Part shown: positions 22,012 to 35,163 of the stretch, in pieces
Numbering within the stretch: position 1 is the first letter of the stretch
How the letters are laid out: each line of letters starts with the position of its first letter
Origin: Paramacrobiotus metropolitanus
Taxonomy: Eukaryota > Tardigrada > Eutardigrada > Parachela > Macrobiotidae
NCBI RefSeq assembly: GCF_019649055.1
Contig: NW_026570419.1
Location: 83,540-147,539, forward strand
Reading direction: 5' to 3'
DNA length: 64,000 nt
Made by a program: the position numbers and the translations under genes
Notes under the pieces: model-generated
Told to the model about the DNA's origin: nothing
Database searches by the model: none
What the model saw: only the letters and a program-made list of their open reading frames with translations

Positions 22012-25000
22012 ATGGAATCTCGTCCTAATCCCAAGATCTCCATCCAAACCCCATCGGGAACCGAAAGTGTTGCCAACAAAGCTCCCAGCACAGTTCAGTC
22101 CTCTCACAACAGCTTAAGCCGCAGCGTCCAGTCGCACGAGAGACTGTCGTACGTCTTATCTAATATCTGGTCCCGCGAACTATCCGGTGTATCGGGCAAC
22201 TCCAGCATCCAATCCACCAGCAAGAACAGCGTGGATAGTGTGGCGAAAACGCGCAGCCAGTTATCAAAAGCTTCGGTTAAGTCAATAACTTCCGATAAAC
22301 AGCCACCGTTAACCGCTTCCCAGAATCGCTTATCCGTTATCAGGGAAACCCAGATCGACGAACTGTATTCGGAGAAACTCCGGCTTGAGTTAAAGGAGTC
22401 GCAGTCGTACCAGTTTACAAACAACCCGCATCCGCAATTCAGCCGGGAAACCGCGAACTCTGCATTGGAAGAAAGCGCATCCGCGGCGGAATCAGTCTCC
22501 GCTGCACGCACCCGTGAACGGCTTCTCAAACTCCACCAAGCGGAGGTTCAGCATTCGGCTTCGGAGCAGAGCGTTCAATCCGCGACCTCCAGTCCATCAG
22601 CGCCCATGGCGCAGAAATCCTTTCTGCATGGTTTGTTCGGCAAATGGACGAAGCAGAATAATCCCCATTCCGTCAATAGTCTGGAAGCCACGTCCACGTA
22701 TTCGTTGTTGTCGTCCGGCAGTGACACACTCCCGATGTACAGATCAGCCGCATCGGAGCGCTCCGATGTTACGCTGGCGGAGTACCGCGCCATAAAGGTC
22801 AAGAATCTGGATGAGATCTTCGCCAAAGCGGCGCTGTCGTCGGCCAATTTGGCGGCGGGGGATCGGCGCGATAGTGATGCGGCTTTGGCTTTTCCGTCGG
22901 ATATGCCACCGATCTACAATGTTCTGTTGGGGCATTTGGAGAATGATATGGCGCATGACAAATTGGTGCCATTTATATTGAGACGGGTAAGAAAAAGTTG
23001 ATCCTGTGGCTTACCTGACGGAACTTCTGTTACCCTTACACCTACTGTGGCATGGCATATTATGTCCAGTGCATGGAATGTTTTCTATATGTAAAGCATA
23101 GGTATTTGGATTCGTTGAATGGGCTGTACTAAGGGTAAAGCCGTTACATGCAGGTCCACCTGCGAAAGGTTTTGTAATTTCGCAGTTTTTTTAGAACCTT
23201 TTAAATTTTATAAATTCATTCATCAATTCCAACAAGCAACGCCATAACTTCTATCCTGTGTGAAAGCACGTTTATATTGTAAGCATCTTCAATTAGATAG
23301 AGAACATTGATTTATAAGGTCACTTTTTGTATATATGTAGCCGTTTGCATTTGGACCTTCTGCAACCTTGTTCCACCCTTAACTCGCGACCGGATGTTGC
23401 GTACACAATCTGTGATTTCACCAAGGTGCACGCATCATTTGGCTACGTAATGCAGCAACTTGCTCTGTAAAAGGAGATACGAACGAACCTTTGTGAGGGC
23501 TATACCGGGTCACTTCCTAAAGTTTTATTCGCCAGTAATGGCCACCAATTAAAGCTGACTGAGTGCTAGTGTAGCGTGTGGTCATGCAGTAAACAACAGA
23601 TTGCTTACAGGTGCTAACAATTCTGTGCAACATGTGCCATCAGTTCCACGGCTCCGTCAGGTAAGGCCACCAACGGGAACGCGTCTTCCACGGTGTACTT
23701 TCAAGCTGTGCGTTATTCTCCCTAGTTTATGGAATTCGGGCATGAGCGGCAATTTCTGGATCACTTGATGACCCGCATCCGCTCCGACGAAGAAACCATC
23801 CAGCATCTGTGCACCGCTAACGCGTTTGTCTTGACCGAGGCCAGTCGGGACTTTGTCGATCTTAACGACCGCATCGACCAGCTGCGGGAGGACGTGGTGA
23901 CCCTCGATGATCGGGACGTGTATGCCGCGCAGCTGAAGGAGATCCGCTATGCCGAGAAGGAAACCCGGCTGACCAGCTGCGTACTGAGCAATCTGGCCAT
24001 TTTGATGGAGCGCATCAATGCGCTACGGCCGGCATTGCGATCCTTCAGCAAAGCGTTGGAACTCAGCGCCACACCGGTGAAGGCATTGCGGTGCTTATGC
24101 AAAGCCCAGGAGGACACGGTACATCTGTCGCCGCAAATGGGATTTGTGGCGTGGCTGGCAACGACCATTCCGGAGATAAAGTATTCGTTATTGGAGACGT
24201 GCACAAGAGGTAAGCCAGCAGTTTCGCATGCTGTTTCCTTGGCGTATAGGTAGATGTAATACGCGTCAGCACTCGCACTATTCTTTCTGCCTGGGAGTTG
24301 CAATGCTGATGCCGAAGAGCCGTTTAAGTACGTGTATCTGGAAACATGTATGACTAATATCTTTCCGACAGATCTGTGTTCGTGCGAAAATCTCTTCTCA
24401 CGTACAGAAGAGTGAGAAGACTCAGCCTGAATCAGTAATGTACAATTACTCGAAATTGTGCGAGTTTTTAAATCATTGCACAACCCGCTTAATAACAATT
24501 TCTTCGCAATTGAGTATTCAAAGTGCTTAGCCATTTGCGTAAGTACCGGGCCAATCGAATTAAAAATGTCGTTTTCATAGTTATTATTATGTCGGCTAAC
24601 GATGTGCAAGTCTTACCCAGCACCATGAGTTGAATTAACATTCTCTTTCTACAGGAGTGATTTACACGTTGGAAGCGATCAGTCCGAGCAAACCACAAGC
24701 GGGATTGGCCATGTTCCACACCGTATCGCTCTACAGTGGAATCACCGTGGAGCCAGCGGCGTCAGAACTGCCGAAACTACTCAGTGCGCTAAATGGAGCG
24801 AATGCTAAAGAGAGCCTGGAAAAAATGTTGAACTTGCGCCTTCTGAACAACTTCCGTCATATAGTCAAGACACTGGTGGATTATCCCGGGGGAGTGGATA
24901 GCGAATACTTGTTCCACTGTTACGTCACGTACATGGCGGAACGACATGTGCAGATTTTCAAAAACCTAGACGAACACGATGTGACCACCTTGCAGCAGTT

Positions 25001-26954
25001 GCGGTCGTTTGTGCAGAAGGTAAGCTGCATAATCCGGTAATGATCAGCTTGTGCTCAGCATAACAAGCGATACATCGCACTGCAACGGTAGGAATCTAAC
25101 CAATCAGAAACAGCAGTGTTTTTTGCTTTTCGCTTTAACCATTTTTTTAATAATCACAAGGCTAAATCAGAATAGGCATACAAAACAACTGAAATCACAG
25201 GCAGTTATGAAATTGAGGAGCCACAATACGTTCTGAACGTTATTAGCTGAAATTTCTGGAATGATTTTGTTGAAAAAAACTCTGTCCAATCTAACTAAGT
25301 TACCGTTTCAGATTGTAGGGATTTTTGGGATGGAGATGTTCATTGCTTACTACGTAACCGGTATCACTGCCGAGGACTACTACAACGACCTTTGGAAAGA
25401 CGTCTTCCCCAAAGTCCGCACCATTACCGAAGACGCCATCAAGCTAGTCTGCACGGAAAACGATTATAAGGACACCAGGATCCTTTTGCGCATATTTCTG
25501 TCGGCGATGGCCATGCTGCGCTGTGACACCAGCGGGATCTTCTGTCTCCTGGAATCTCTCGCCGGACACTACTGCAAAATCCTCGACCAGACGCTGGGCG
25601 CGGCAATGCACTTATCCCTATCCCGTGACCTTTTCAGCGCCCATATTCTGAGCAGTGTGGAAGCAGAGAAATCCTTCCTCCACGTTTTTGATCCATGGGA
25701 AAAGCATCCCGGCTGCACGAGTAAGGAATTCCCCAAGAAACTCCCGTTCTCCCAGAGCGTTCCGGAGATCTACGGCTTGCTGACCAATTACATTTCCTCG
25801 AACATTGACGTGGATAAAGATCTCGGGTTAAGTGTGGAAGAGTCGTTGGAGCGCGCGGTGGAGATTACCAAGACGGCGTTGACAACGCAGTTGTACGATC
25901 ACCTGCAGGATATCTTCACCAGCGGGTATCTGCTGGTTAAGCAGTACGTGCAAGTATACCAGAACATGACGCAATTGCAGTATTGTTTGCCGCGGCTGGA
26001 ACGGTTTATCGCCAAAGAGTTGTGCGTGCATTTGGAGACCAATCATCCGCTGTTATCGCTACGTTCGGCGAATGTGACCTTTGAAGCGCTTAGACTGGGA
26101 ACCGAGCAGCAGCTGATTGGAGAACTCACGGTAAGCAATTAATCCGATTTAGATAAGCAAAATTTACTTTTCGGTAAAACTTTGAACCTGTTGGAGAGCA
26201 ACGAATTTTTATTTGCGCTTTGCACGCGTCAGATTAACAGTTGTAAGTGTGGTTCCTTGCGTTGTTTCCGCAGGGATACATCCAAGCAGTTTTGCATGAT
26301 AGCGTCACCGATTTAACGATTATACCGGAAGCTCCATCTGAAGAAGCTAACAAGGTTCTCGGTTTCATCAAAGAGTTCTTTGACGACATTAGCCGACTGC
26401 GACCAGAGTTCGCCGAAAAAGCCTTCGCAACGCTGTGGGCCACCATCCCCACGGAACTGGAGACCTTCTGGGTGTACGAGTCAACGGTCGTCAGTCGCGA
26501 GGGACTGCACCAACTGCGCATCGATATCGAGTACTATGAAAAAGTCCTGGGCATGTTTGGGTTCCGAACGGTGAAAGAGAGCGGAGAAAACAAGGAATTC
26601 GACTACCTATTGCAGTTGATCAGTCTGGTCCTGGACGATGACTGGACGAATTACATCAGCAACTTTGGCACGAAGGAGTCCAAGTACACGGTGGTGCCGC
26701 CGGGATCGGCCGTGCGGGTTCTGGCGAAACTAAACGATATCCATCTGGAGGCGTCCAAGTCGAATACGTATATCAGTGTGCGCGGGGAGAAAGAGAAGAA
26801 GCAACGCCGAGAATTAATCTTAATTCAGCTGGATGATTTGGCTACCGTAGGGAAGATTGTACATTTTAAAGTGCCGAAGTCGAAATCGAATTTGTTGTTA
26901 TTGAAGTCAAATACGTCTTTTGATCCTACTGCAAAGGATTCGAAGATAAAATGA
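22012..26954 (+). CDS. EXOC6: Exocyst complex component 6 (Sec15)
   Basis: Five exons, 22012-22986, 23726-24209, 24655-25019, 25312-26130 and 26274-26954, with GT-AG introns in phases 0, 1, 0 and 0, encode about 1107 residues. Sec15 links Rab GTPases on secretory vesicles to the exocyst at the plasma membrane. From about residue 326 the family pattern is followed: ERQFLDHLMTRIRSDEETI, then IVGIFGMEMFIAYYVTG, then KKLPFSQSVPEIY, and near the end DDDWTNYISNFG followed by KYTVVPPGSAVRVLAKLND. Usual length is about 800 residues. The extra ~280 at the N-terminus, in exon 1, are Ser/Gln-rich and probably disordered. An AATAAA lies at 26977-26982. The gene is intact by eye. Confidence 0.9.
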
Positions 26955-26976
26955 TTACAAGCGTTTTAACCGAAAA

Positions 26977-26982
26977 AATAAA
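26977..26982 (+). terminator. Poly(A) signal for Sec15
   Basis: Canonical AATAAA 23 nt after the Sec15 stop codon. Confidence 0.6.
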
Positions 26983-27526
26983 CTGCGTTTGCGCTTATGA
27001 TTATGTTCGCACTGTTCGCACATGAACCTCGTCCGCCAAAGTTAATCGAAACTACTTCCTAATGTTTCATGACACTATGAAAACAATAAGAGACTCAAAT
27101 TAATAATGCTTGCAATACGGTTCAGTTAAGATAAGCCATCAGTTCAAAATTTACTCCGAATGTAACAGATTCTATATCGAACGAGAATAACAGCCGGCAC
27201 AACAGCCGAAGCTGAACCGTTTTTTCAGTTTTCCATGAGACACAGCTTTAAACATTTAAAAGAAACTAAATCAAACTTTCAAAAGCCAAATGACTAAATT
27301 GGTATTAAAAGTTAAAGTAAATTAATTTTGATTAAAGTGTTAAAAAATTAAATAAGCCGAGATTTAATTACACTGTGAATATTTGTTAACCACACTGTAC
27401 AATAGTCTAATTTACGTATTATGAACAATATTTTTCAATTTTCGTCTTTACGTTTCCGTTCTTTGTGCGCATGCGTAAATGGCTTTAACTTGCAAGATTT
27501 GCCCGAAATTCCAGCAATCCAACCGC
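26983..27526. other. Convergent intergenic spacer
   Basis: AT-rich spacer between the converging 3' ends of Sec15 and the minus-strand GPCR. No gene or repeat recognised. Confidence 0.45.
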
Positions 27527-30500
27527 TCATCCCACCGGATCAGGGTGATGCTCATAAGTTCTCAAATTCGATCCCATTCTCTTAATATTCAATTCCTTAG
27601 CCAGCATGCCGGGCAGCCCGACCCGGTTCGCCTTAGCGCGCCTGATCAGTCGCCGGTACCCTTCCTTCGTCGTCCGCAACAGATCCGTCATCCAAAAATA
27701 AATCACCGAATTCGTCGCACTACTCCCGTGCGCCAGAATCAGCCCCATGAAGTTGTACCACTTCGGAAAGGTCACCGAGCTCCGCAGTATAAAAAACAAC
27801 CCCAACGGCATCCACGACAGCAGGAATAGTATGAACACCTTAAACAGCGCCTTGGCCAGTTGGATCTCATCGCGAATGGCCCGCAACTGCATGGGCGGGA
27901 TGATGCCGGGCGCCGTGGGATCGGCGCTGGAGTTCGTGGACGCCCGGCTATGGGACACGAGGATACGGCGCCCGGCGCGGCTGATGCGGATGCGACGGTA
28001 AATCTGCATGTAGGCATAGAAACTGATGTTAATGGGGATGATGACCGCCAGGATGCCGAAGAAGATGGAGTAGGATTGGAGATGCAGTTCGGAGGTGCAG
28101 AGGTTAAGGTCCGCGGTGTAGCCGGTGCGGCCCCAGCCCAGGTAGTTCGGGGCGTGGATGGCGTTGGCGACGATCCACAGGAGAATGATTAGACCGGCCG
28201 TGCGGAGGGGTGTGAAGAGTTTGCTGTGCAGGTTGTGGTGACAGATGCAGATGTACCTACAGTCGAAACAACGTACGGTATACAAAGTGTTTCAAAGTGG
28301 AATTCTTCCTTATATAATGTGGTAGCACGAAAACAAGCATTTTTAATTCACATACAAAACAAATTTTTAACTTGTCGGCCCAATGCGCCATAATTGGGAC
28401 TTGATTATGAATGGTCCATAAACTTATGCCTTTGTAATTGAAAAGCTGTTAGTAGTGTACGTATATGAAAATCAGGAAGCACTGTTATGACATTGTTAGC
28501 TTCGGTTTATGAATGTACCGCTTGTAGGTGCAGCATGCAATTTTTCGTGAATCAATAATTTTCAGTGACCGCCAATTTATTAAGTGTCACCCTGCAACCA
28601 TTGATTTGAATGCACTAACTGTAAGCAGGACACCTTGGGCATCCCCCTTCATAAAGCATGTCATCTGCCGCATCGGTATGATGCCGGTTGCACCACGTTT
28701 GTTATTACTTTTGCCCTTTTCAACATCTCTACATAGAACTTCCCGGCCATTCTCAGCCTTTAATTTTACTTACCGGGACAGTCTCACCGAAGCTGCGCGA
28801 GTAATTAGTGACCAACTAGCCACACTTGGTTAATGAACCGGAATTAAACTTTAATCACATGTCTGCCCTGCTGTACAGAATTAATGACTTGGAAGAGAAT
28901 ACTACTGTATAGAAATTTAGGCTAGTTTTGCATCACAGACGCTATGTGGATGACGCGTCGACCGTCATAAAAGCGAGGCCTAGAAAATTAAGAAAAACTA
29001 AGATACCTAAGAAAACTAATTCGTTTTCATGGGTTTTAGGGCGAATCTATGAAAGTGCGAACCCAAGAAAACTAATTGGTTTTCTTAGACGTCTTAAGAC
29101 AAAACTGAGAAACAAAATCCTGAAGAAAACCAAGACTGTTTAGGAAAACCAAGACGGTTTAGGAAAAAGCTATCTCGACTTTGTCACGGGTCGACCTAAC
29201 GATCGACGAAATAGCGGGTTACCAAAAAGCAGGCTCGCAAAAATGTGAAAGATGACCGTTGTCCCGATAACTCCCGTTCGGCGTATGTGTAACGACCCCG
29301 GAAGTAAGCACACAATCACAAATTTAAGGATGACACATTGACGTGTTTATACTGTACCCCGCTCATCAAATCTGTTGCAAGTTTAAAGTGCCTTTTTATT
29401 GCCAAAATAGCTTGGATTTCAGTAATCTTCTGCCCGCCCCAGATTGTTTTTCGAGCAGTCAGATTTCAAAAGCTATCAATGGCATACCGTCACATATAAA
29501 ATTTTGATCCAACAGATTACCGTATTACGCTGCATGCTAATCTGTTGCATACCGCTGTTGCGATCGCTCCGCGCAAATTGGTTCACGGAAACGCAACCGG
29601 TCATAAGTCTGCCCTGGAGAGTTAAGCAGGAAGAAGGGATTGACATGCACGTAATGATCAGAGGACGTCTTTACCGCTATCTTGATCTGTGCGCGATTCA
29701 CATGCAAGGGCATGTGCTACTGCGAACGAATCCGCACGAGTACAGCAAATTATTAATGCGAATTACGATGTTTGTCGGCAGGACACTGACAATCAACGCC
29801 ATTAAGCCTCCTCAAGAGACGCACTTTGAGTCGTGGTAAATACTATTTACTACGTTTGTAGTAAGCGAGGATAGCACTAATTTCGAAAGGTAAACATTAA
29901 TACTGATCAAAGCAGTATCTACGCAAGTGTTACGTTACGTAAGTGTGAATCAGACGTGATACTTCGACTTAGTATATAGCTACTTTATGGAAAATCCTGG
30001 ATTTAGCAAACACTGATTGTAAGTACACAATAAATAAGAATAATATTTCATAATAACTATTTTTGAATTACTGCCACGATGTTTGATTCGTATGCACAGT
30101 AAATGCGCGCTGTTTTACCAATTTTTAAAAATAATTTCCAAGATAACTGGGTTTATCTCTTCTCTGGAATATATTGATAAAGTTTTGCATGAGACTAAAA
30201 TAATGTAAGGAAAAAAAATGTTGACCGATCAAAGGAACGGTAAAAAGGAAGACTGAAATAATTAGGAATAAGATTAAGTTGCTTTATTTTCGATAGCACT
30301 GTACCTTTCCACACTGATGGCCATGATACACCAGATGGATCCGGCACACGCGGAGGCACAGATACTCCCTTCCAGTTCGCAGAACCACGGGTGCCGCCGG
30401 AACATATCCGGTCCCTTTAGCAATACTGCAAAATGGGTGGGATGACGCTATAGCAATATGTTTGTACGCGATAACGACGCTTTTCGGATGGAAATGACGA

Positions 30501-31215
30501 CATGTGGCTTACCGGCTACGATGACCGGCAGCACGATGGCCGTAATGAGGATGTCGGCAAAGGCCAAATTGCCCACAAAGGCATACTGACAGTGGTGTAA
30601 TTCCAACACCAGGACCAGCGAGATTAACACCTACACACAACGACAACAAGCTGTGCTAAATGAAATGTTATATTTTGCACAAACAACACTTGGACTATCT
30701 GGGTTACAAGATTGCAGTCCAATTTCTTTAAATAAAACGTAGCTGCACGGTTACATTTAATGCACAGTAGTGTGCACGATACGTGAGCAGGGCTTCTGCC
30801 GTCTTGTACTAACTTTAATGAATACCGGAATTTAATTTAGATGGACCTCTTATCAAAAACTACCAGGAGAAATAATTACGCGTTTTAGAATGCAAGAAAT
30901 AATTACTTAAAAACGTTCTAGCTGCAAAGGATGAAGATAAGCGGTTTTATATTGATATCGATAATTAAATCAAAAAATAATATCACCCCAGTAGATTATA
31001 GCGGACAACGTTTTTTCACTTACGAATAAATTCGTTAGAGTGCCAAACGCCGCCAAACTGCTCATAATGCCGATGAAAATCCAGTTAAGTGTGTAGTGTT
31101 CTTCCCATTGACGGTCAAACTGCGCAACATAGACGTCCCAGTTGGTCGCATTGCCCGGTACGGACATGTCCATCGGTACCTTCGCCAACGCCATCAACAC
31201 ACTGGAATTTTCCAT
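27527..31215 (-). CDS. Class A GPCR, melatonin-receptor-like
   Basis: Minus-strand exons 31215-31024, 30630-30513, 30425-30305 and 28256-27527 join in phases 0, 1 and 2 to give 386 residues. The N-terminus has NSS and NAT glycosylation sites, then TM1 (IFIGIMSSLAAFGTLTNLF). TM2 contains NLAFADILITAIVLPVIVAG. TM3 ends MAISVERYICICHH, with ERY in place of DRY. TM4-5 follow (LIILLWIVANAIHAPNYLGW, FFGILAVIIPINISFYAYM). TM6 has LLSWMPLGLFFIL. TM7 ends NSVIYFW, with NSxIY where most class A receptors have NPxxY. The RYICICHH and NSVIY features recall melatonin receptors (NAxIY), but ligand assignment is inference. Intron 3 is about 2 kb and holds repeat DNA. Confidence 0.85.
28950..29190. repeat. 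AGAAAAC(T/C)AAG-type degenerate repeat in GPCR intron 3
   Basis: Many irregular copies of agaaaactaaga / gaaaaccaagac over about 200 bp, flanked by gtcgacc motifs. A related stretch occurs at about 45.04-45.15 kb, so this is a dispersed repeat. An open frame at 29444-29839 (plus strand, same intron) resembles nothing known and is not called as a gene. Confidence 0.6.
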
Positions 31216-33880
31216 CGCATCACTTGTTTTGACCGGACTCTATGAGAAATGTTATCCACTGGAAAACAAGTGACAAGGATTCTCAGGGAACACAAAGCAG
31301 GTTTCTCAATCCCGCAGTCTTTGCTCTGTAAGCTGGCGTGTCGATTATATATCCAGAATATACCAGGCTAATACCGGCTTACTGTATTACAAGACGAGCA
31401 CGGATTTGTACACGGCACTGACGCATTTGATTCTTACACAGCACAACCAGCTTATTTGGCGAGTCTGACTACGCTGCGGGCTGACGTATTGAGGCTCTTC
31501 CCTTATGCTGCTGGGAAGTACAATGATACGAAACTTAATAATATAGCGGTAGTATTTATATCATCCACAAAACCATCAACTTACGCTAAACCTTTCGTGT
31601 TATTTATCGGTCTCCTAAAAATTTCCGCCTGGAGCGTATCTTATACAGTTCCCCCTAGCGCAAAACCTTGCTCCATCTTTGAGTGACCAGACCTTGTGCT
31701 CAGACATACCGTGTGTAAGTAGGAGGTTTCGGCACCATCGCATGCGCTTGGGATGAACGGTCCTAAATGGAAGCTCACCGAGCCAAATTATAATTATTGC
31801 TAACAGCTTTCACGGCCGCACCTTTGCCGACCATAGCAATCTTACATTACCCAGCAGCCGGATGATTGCAGCAAAGGTCGATCGCCACTATATTATAACA
31901 ACAACCAGATTGGCTGTTGTTGTAATATAAGTACAACATGCATAACCGAGCCAGTCACTGGAATAATTAGCAAGGCGGAAATGATAGACGATTATTTCTC
32001 GTTGTGCATGCACGAAAGTTTGATCTGAATTGCTAGTGTCAGGGGTCACCTTGTACTGCTACGGTTTTAATTATCGTATATGAACTTCACTGCCGACTGC
32101 CGCATGGGTGGCGCCATGTATACACATTGCCGTAAATTTATTGTGTAATTTAATATTCCGTTACTTGTACTCGCCGGTATCGTTTTTTTTCGCGGTTAAA
32201 ACAAATCTCTGTGTTGCACCATTGGTTGGGCATACTAAATAACAAGTAAATACTGGAAATTACGTGTATGTCTAAACTGCGCATTTTATTAGGTATAAAA
32301 ATTGTAGTAAATTGGCGCGGATCGAAATGGTTAATTGATATGAAAAGAAAGACTGTTTTTGTATTAAAATAATGATTTAAGGGACATTACACAAATACCG
32401 TTTCTGAATTGTGTATGAACTCTTGTTTCTTTAAAATATGTTTTTAAGACGTGTACAAGTAAAGTTTTGAATAAAAATTATACATCTGTATTGTACTTCC
32501 GTTGTCCGAGCATTTACTGGCCCACGGCAATAGAAATTTTGGTAGAAATAAGAAAGTACCTGTTTTTCATGACAAACAAAACTCTTTTGCGTCAAGAAAT
32601 ATAAATCCATCTGCAGAGTATCAAAACTGCTACTGTCATTCCACGAAATCGGAAAGCAAGCAACGAAACAAATGCATTATTAGTTTATTACGCATAACGT
32701 ATTACTTCGACAGTACACAAATGTACACAAATGAATAAAAATAAAAGTTTAAAAATACATATAACATGTTTTATATGGTCTATAAACTCGATGTAAGGTC
32801 AATTATATCGGTCTTCCGCATTAGCTTCTTTAGTATATGCATTAGCAAATATATGGATCAAAATCATCAAATAGAGGTGCATATAAATAATTTAGGAGGT
32901 ACCTTGAACGTTTACCTTGTACCTGTGCGACTATCTGCTTGAACCGTCGATCAGATGCGTGATAATTAGCAATAGAAACAATTTTCGTGAAATAACTGCT
33001 AATCTACAGACCTGTACAGTGAAAAAATATGAAGATATTCTGTCTCAGGATTATGAGATGGCCCCAGCGTATACAACTGCGGATTCCGCAAATCGAGCTG
33101 ATTTAATTCGAAAATTGCTTTGCTTTCAAAGTAGTAGCAGATAAGTCAACCGGTTCCAACAAATATTATGGAGTAAATGCTCAGGAAACAGTTGATCGAA
33201 ATCATTGAATCGTATTCTAGTCGTGGGAGCGGTCTTTGCACCGGAAAAGTGTTGTAAAACAGTCTAAACGAGTTACATTCAAATACATGAATGGACCATG
33301 ATCCATCATACAGGCATTCTAGATGCAGGTATTAAAACTTTTCCGTAAATACGAGGTATTAACTAATTATACTTCAAACTAATTATACATAACTTATTAA
33401 AATTGGATTTTTACGTGTGCGTGTTTCATAAACTGTACTATATTTGATGCCATCGCGCTAAATTTTCCAATAACGCATGGATAAATTTCTCTAATCAAGG
33501 TCACGGATAAATTTTTCGTACATAAGGGAAGGGGTGAATTCGATAAATTAATTAGATCAATTCAGTTATGTTGAGCACGCCATGATCTGGGAGGTCTGTT
33601 GAGCAGGTCAGGTCATGGAGTGCATGCATTATATAATGGAGCAATGATAACTCTTTGTGCTATGGATTTTTGTTTCTCATACGGCGCACTAAACTAAGCC
33701 ACATTGCTTAAAAAACACCGCAAACAGTAAGTAAGATCGATGAATTACGGTTCATAAATTGGCTATTCTGCCGGAAAGCTGTAACTGTTTCAAGCACCGG
33801 AAGTCCCTGAGTGCCATTTATTTGAAATTCTCGGCCTAAAGGTTTTCATGAAACAAAGATTGTGTTAGAAAGGAGGGTGG
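31216..33880. other. Long AT-rich intergenic stretch, no gene
   Basis: Scattered short frames only. A short imperfect inverted repeat (tattataacaacaacca / ctgttgttgtaatata) lies near 31890-31930. No RNA gene recognised. Confidence 0.4.
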
Positions 33881-33885
33881 TTTTA

Positions 33886-34495
33886 GCACCCTTGCACCCC
33901 CTTTCGACTATTGTCACCCCTTTTTTAACAAAATAAACTATTGACCCTCGCTACCACACGTTCATTTGACTATTGCCACCCCCTTCCGATTTGTTGCTTA
34001 TAATTTTTGCCACCAGGGGCTCTTTTCTAACTTTATTCCTGCCACCACCGGTAAGGAAAGGCGCTAAGCGAAGCTCATAGACACTATGTTGCATCACTTA
34101 TTGTAAGATGCGGCCTCAGGTTTTTGAAATTAAACTTAGCATCTTCAGGGGTTTTTTTTTGCTAATTATAATACGTTCCGCAGCGAATGCGATCGCGAAA
34201 AGTTCAAAATCATGACAATCTCTTTGCTGCTGCACGCGCGGAAAGAAAATTCCAGTGTACTTGCTTCCGGTTGATCTTAAAACTTTCTTTCTCAGTGCTG
34301 CCGACAAACTTTGTCGGCAGCACTGAGAAAGAAACGGACAAAGGTTGTACCGACGGTTTTGCCGGCAGCTCCGAGATATATAATAATGGTTGCCCCTCTT
34401 TCCGCACTAACAGCACCCAATGGTCAGAGAGGATGCTTATTTTAATTAAAAAAAAATGGCGACAATAGTCCAAAGGGGGTGCGCACGGGTGACAA
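33886..34495. mobile_element. Short TIR element, copy 1
   Basis: Termini near 33886-33917 (acccttgcaccccctttcga, then ctattgtcacc) and 34457-34495 (gacaatagtccaaaggggg, then tgcgcacgggtgacaat) are imperfect reverse complements. A sharp 25-bp-arm hairpin sits in the middle (34284-34334). The left half is shared with a second copy at 53.66 kb, including tgttgcttata, ttttgccaccag and aattagcatcttcagg-like blocks. No transposase is present, so it is non-autonomous. Confidence 0.7.
34284..34334. repeat. Perfect 25-bp-arm hairpin
   Basis: tttctttctcagtgctgccg (continuing acaaa) is followed, after one base, by its exact reverse complement. It lies inside the TIR element at 33886-34495. Confidence 0.9.
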
Positions 34496-34726
34496 TGGTC
34501 GGGCCCACTAATTTAGCGACTCTACATTCCATGTTCCCTCTGCCAGTTTTCTACTGTACGTTCTTCTCGAATTCTTCCGTTAAATTGTCTAAATGTGTTT
34601 TCGTTTACTGCTTTTTTTTAATTCATACCTACATCCCGCGTTACAATCAAATGAATTTTCAAAAACGGTTGAAAAACGATAAGTAAAATGAAAAGTTTGG
34701 AAAAAGTAAGATATTCCTAATTTTTA

Positions 34727-34978
34727 TTAAACAACAGCCCTAATTTTGGTAATAATACAAGAATACATATAGCACTTGGCTTCACACACGTGTAATGCCA
34801 ATTCATGACCATTTGCGAACGTTTCACTTGTTGGAATCCCAAACACGTAGCACGTAAAATAGCATAAGGCCACGCCGATCCATTGAGCCGGGAAAAGCGC
34901 GGGCTGTAACTGTGTCGTAAAAGAGCCTGCACCCACAAGGTTCGGTCGCGACGGCGCGGGAGCAGCCGTGTTGTGCAT
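34727..34978 (-). CDS. Hypothetical 83-residue protein
   Basis: Minus-strand frame from an ATG at 34978-34976 to a stop at 34729-34727. It has a Pro/Ala/Ser-rich start, then one hydrophobic segment (WIGVALCYFTCYVFGI), and a later cysteine-rich end (HVCEAKCYMYSCII). It starts 185 bp from the receptor gene on the opposite strand, so the two could share a divergent promoter. No family recognised; it may be the first exon of a larger gene or a chance frame. Confidence 0.3.
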   Translation of the reverse strand: MHNTAAPAPSRPNLVGAGSFTTQLQPALFPAQWIGVALCYFTCYVFGIPTSETFANGHELALHVCEAKCYMYSCIITKIRAVV

Positions 34979-35163
34979 TTCCAGCTTCCTTCTTGTGTTA
35001 CGATTTACTGCGGGATGTTGAGCGTATATAGTGTCCGGGCGCAGTCAGTCCCGACCGGTGAGTTCCAGTACAAATTGTCCACTATCAGCTTTTTCTCGTA
35101 ATAACGATTGCCCCCTTACGTTAAGCCCGTTACAATAGCCCACATTCTGCCCTGACCTTTATC

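Noticed and set aside
29444-29839. 131-codon plus-strand frame inside GPCR intron 3
   Set aside because: No domain, signal peptide or splice support; length alone is not enough in this AT-moderate intron.
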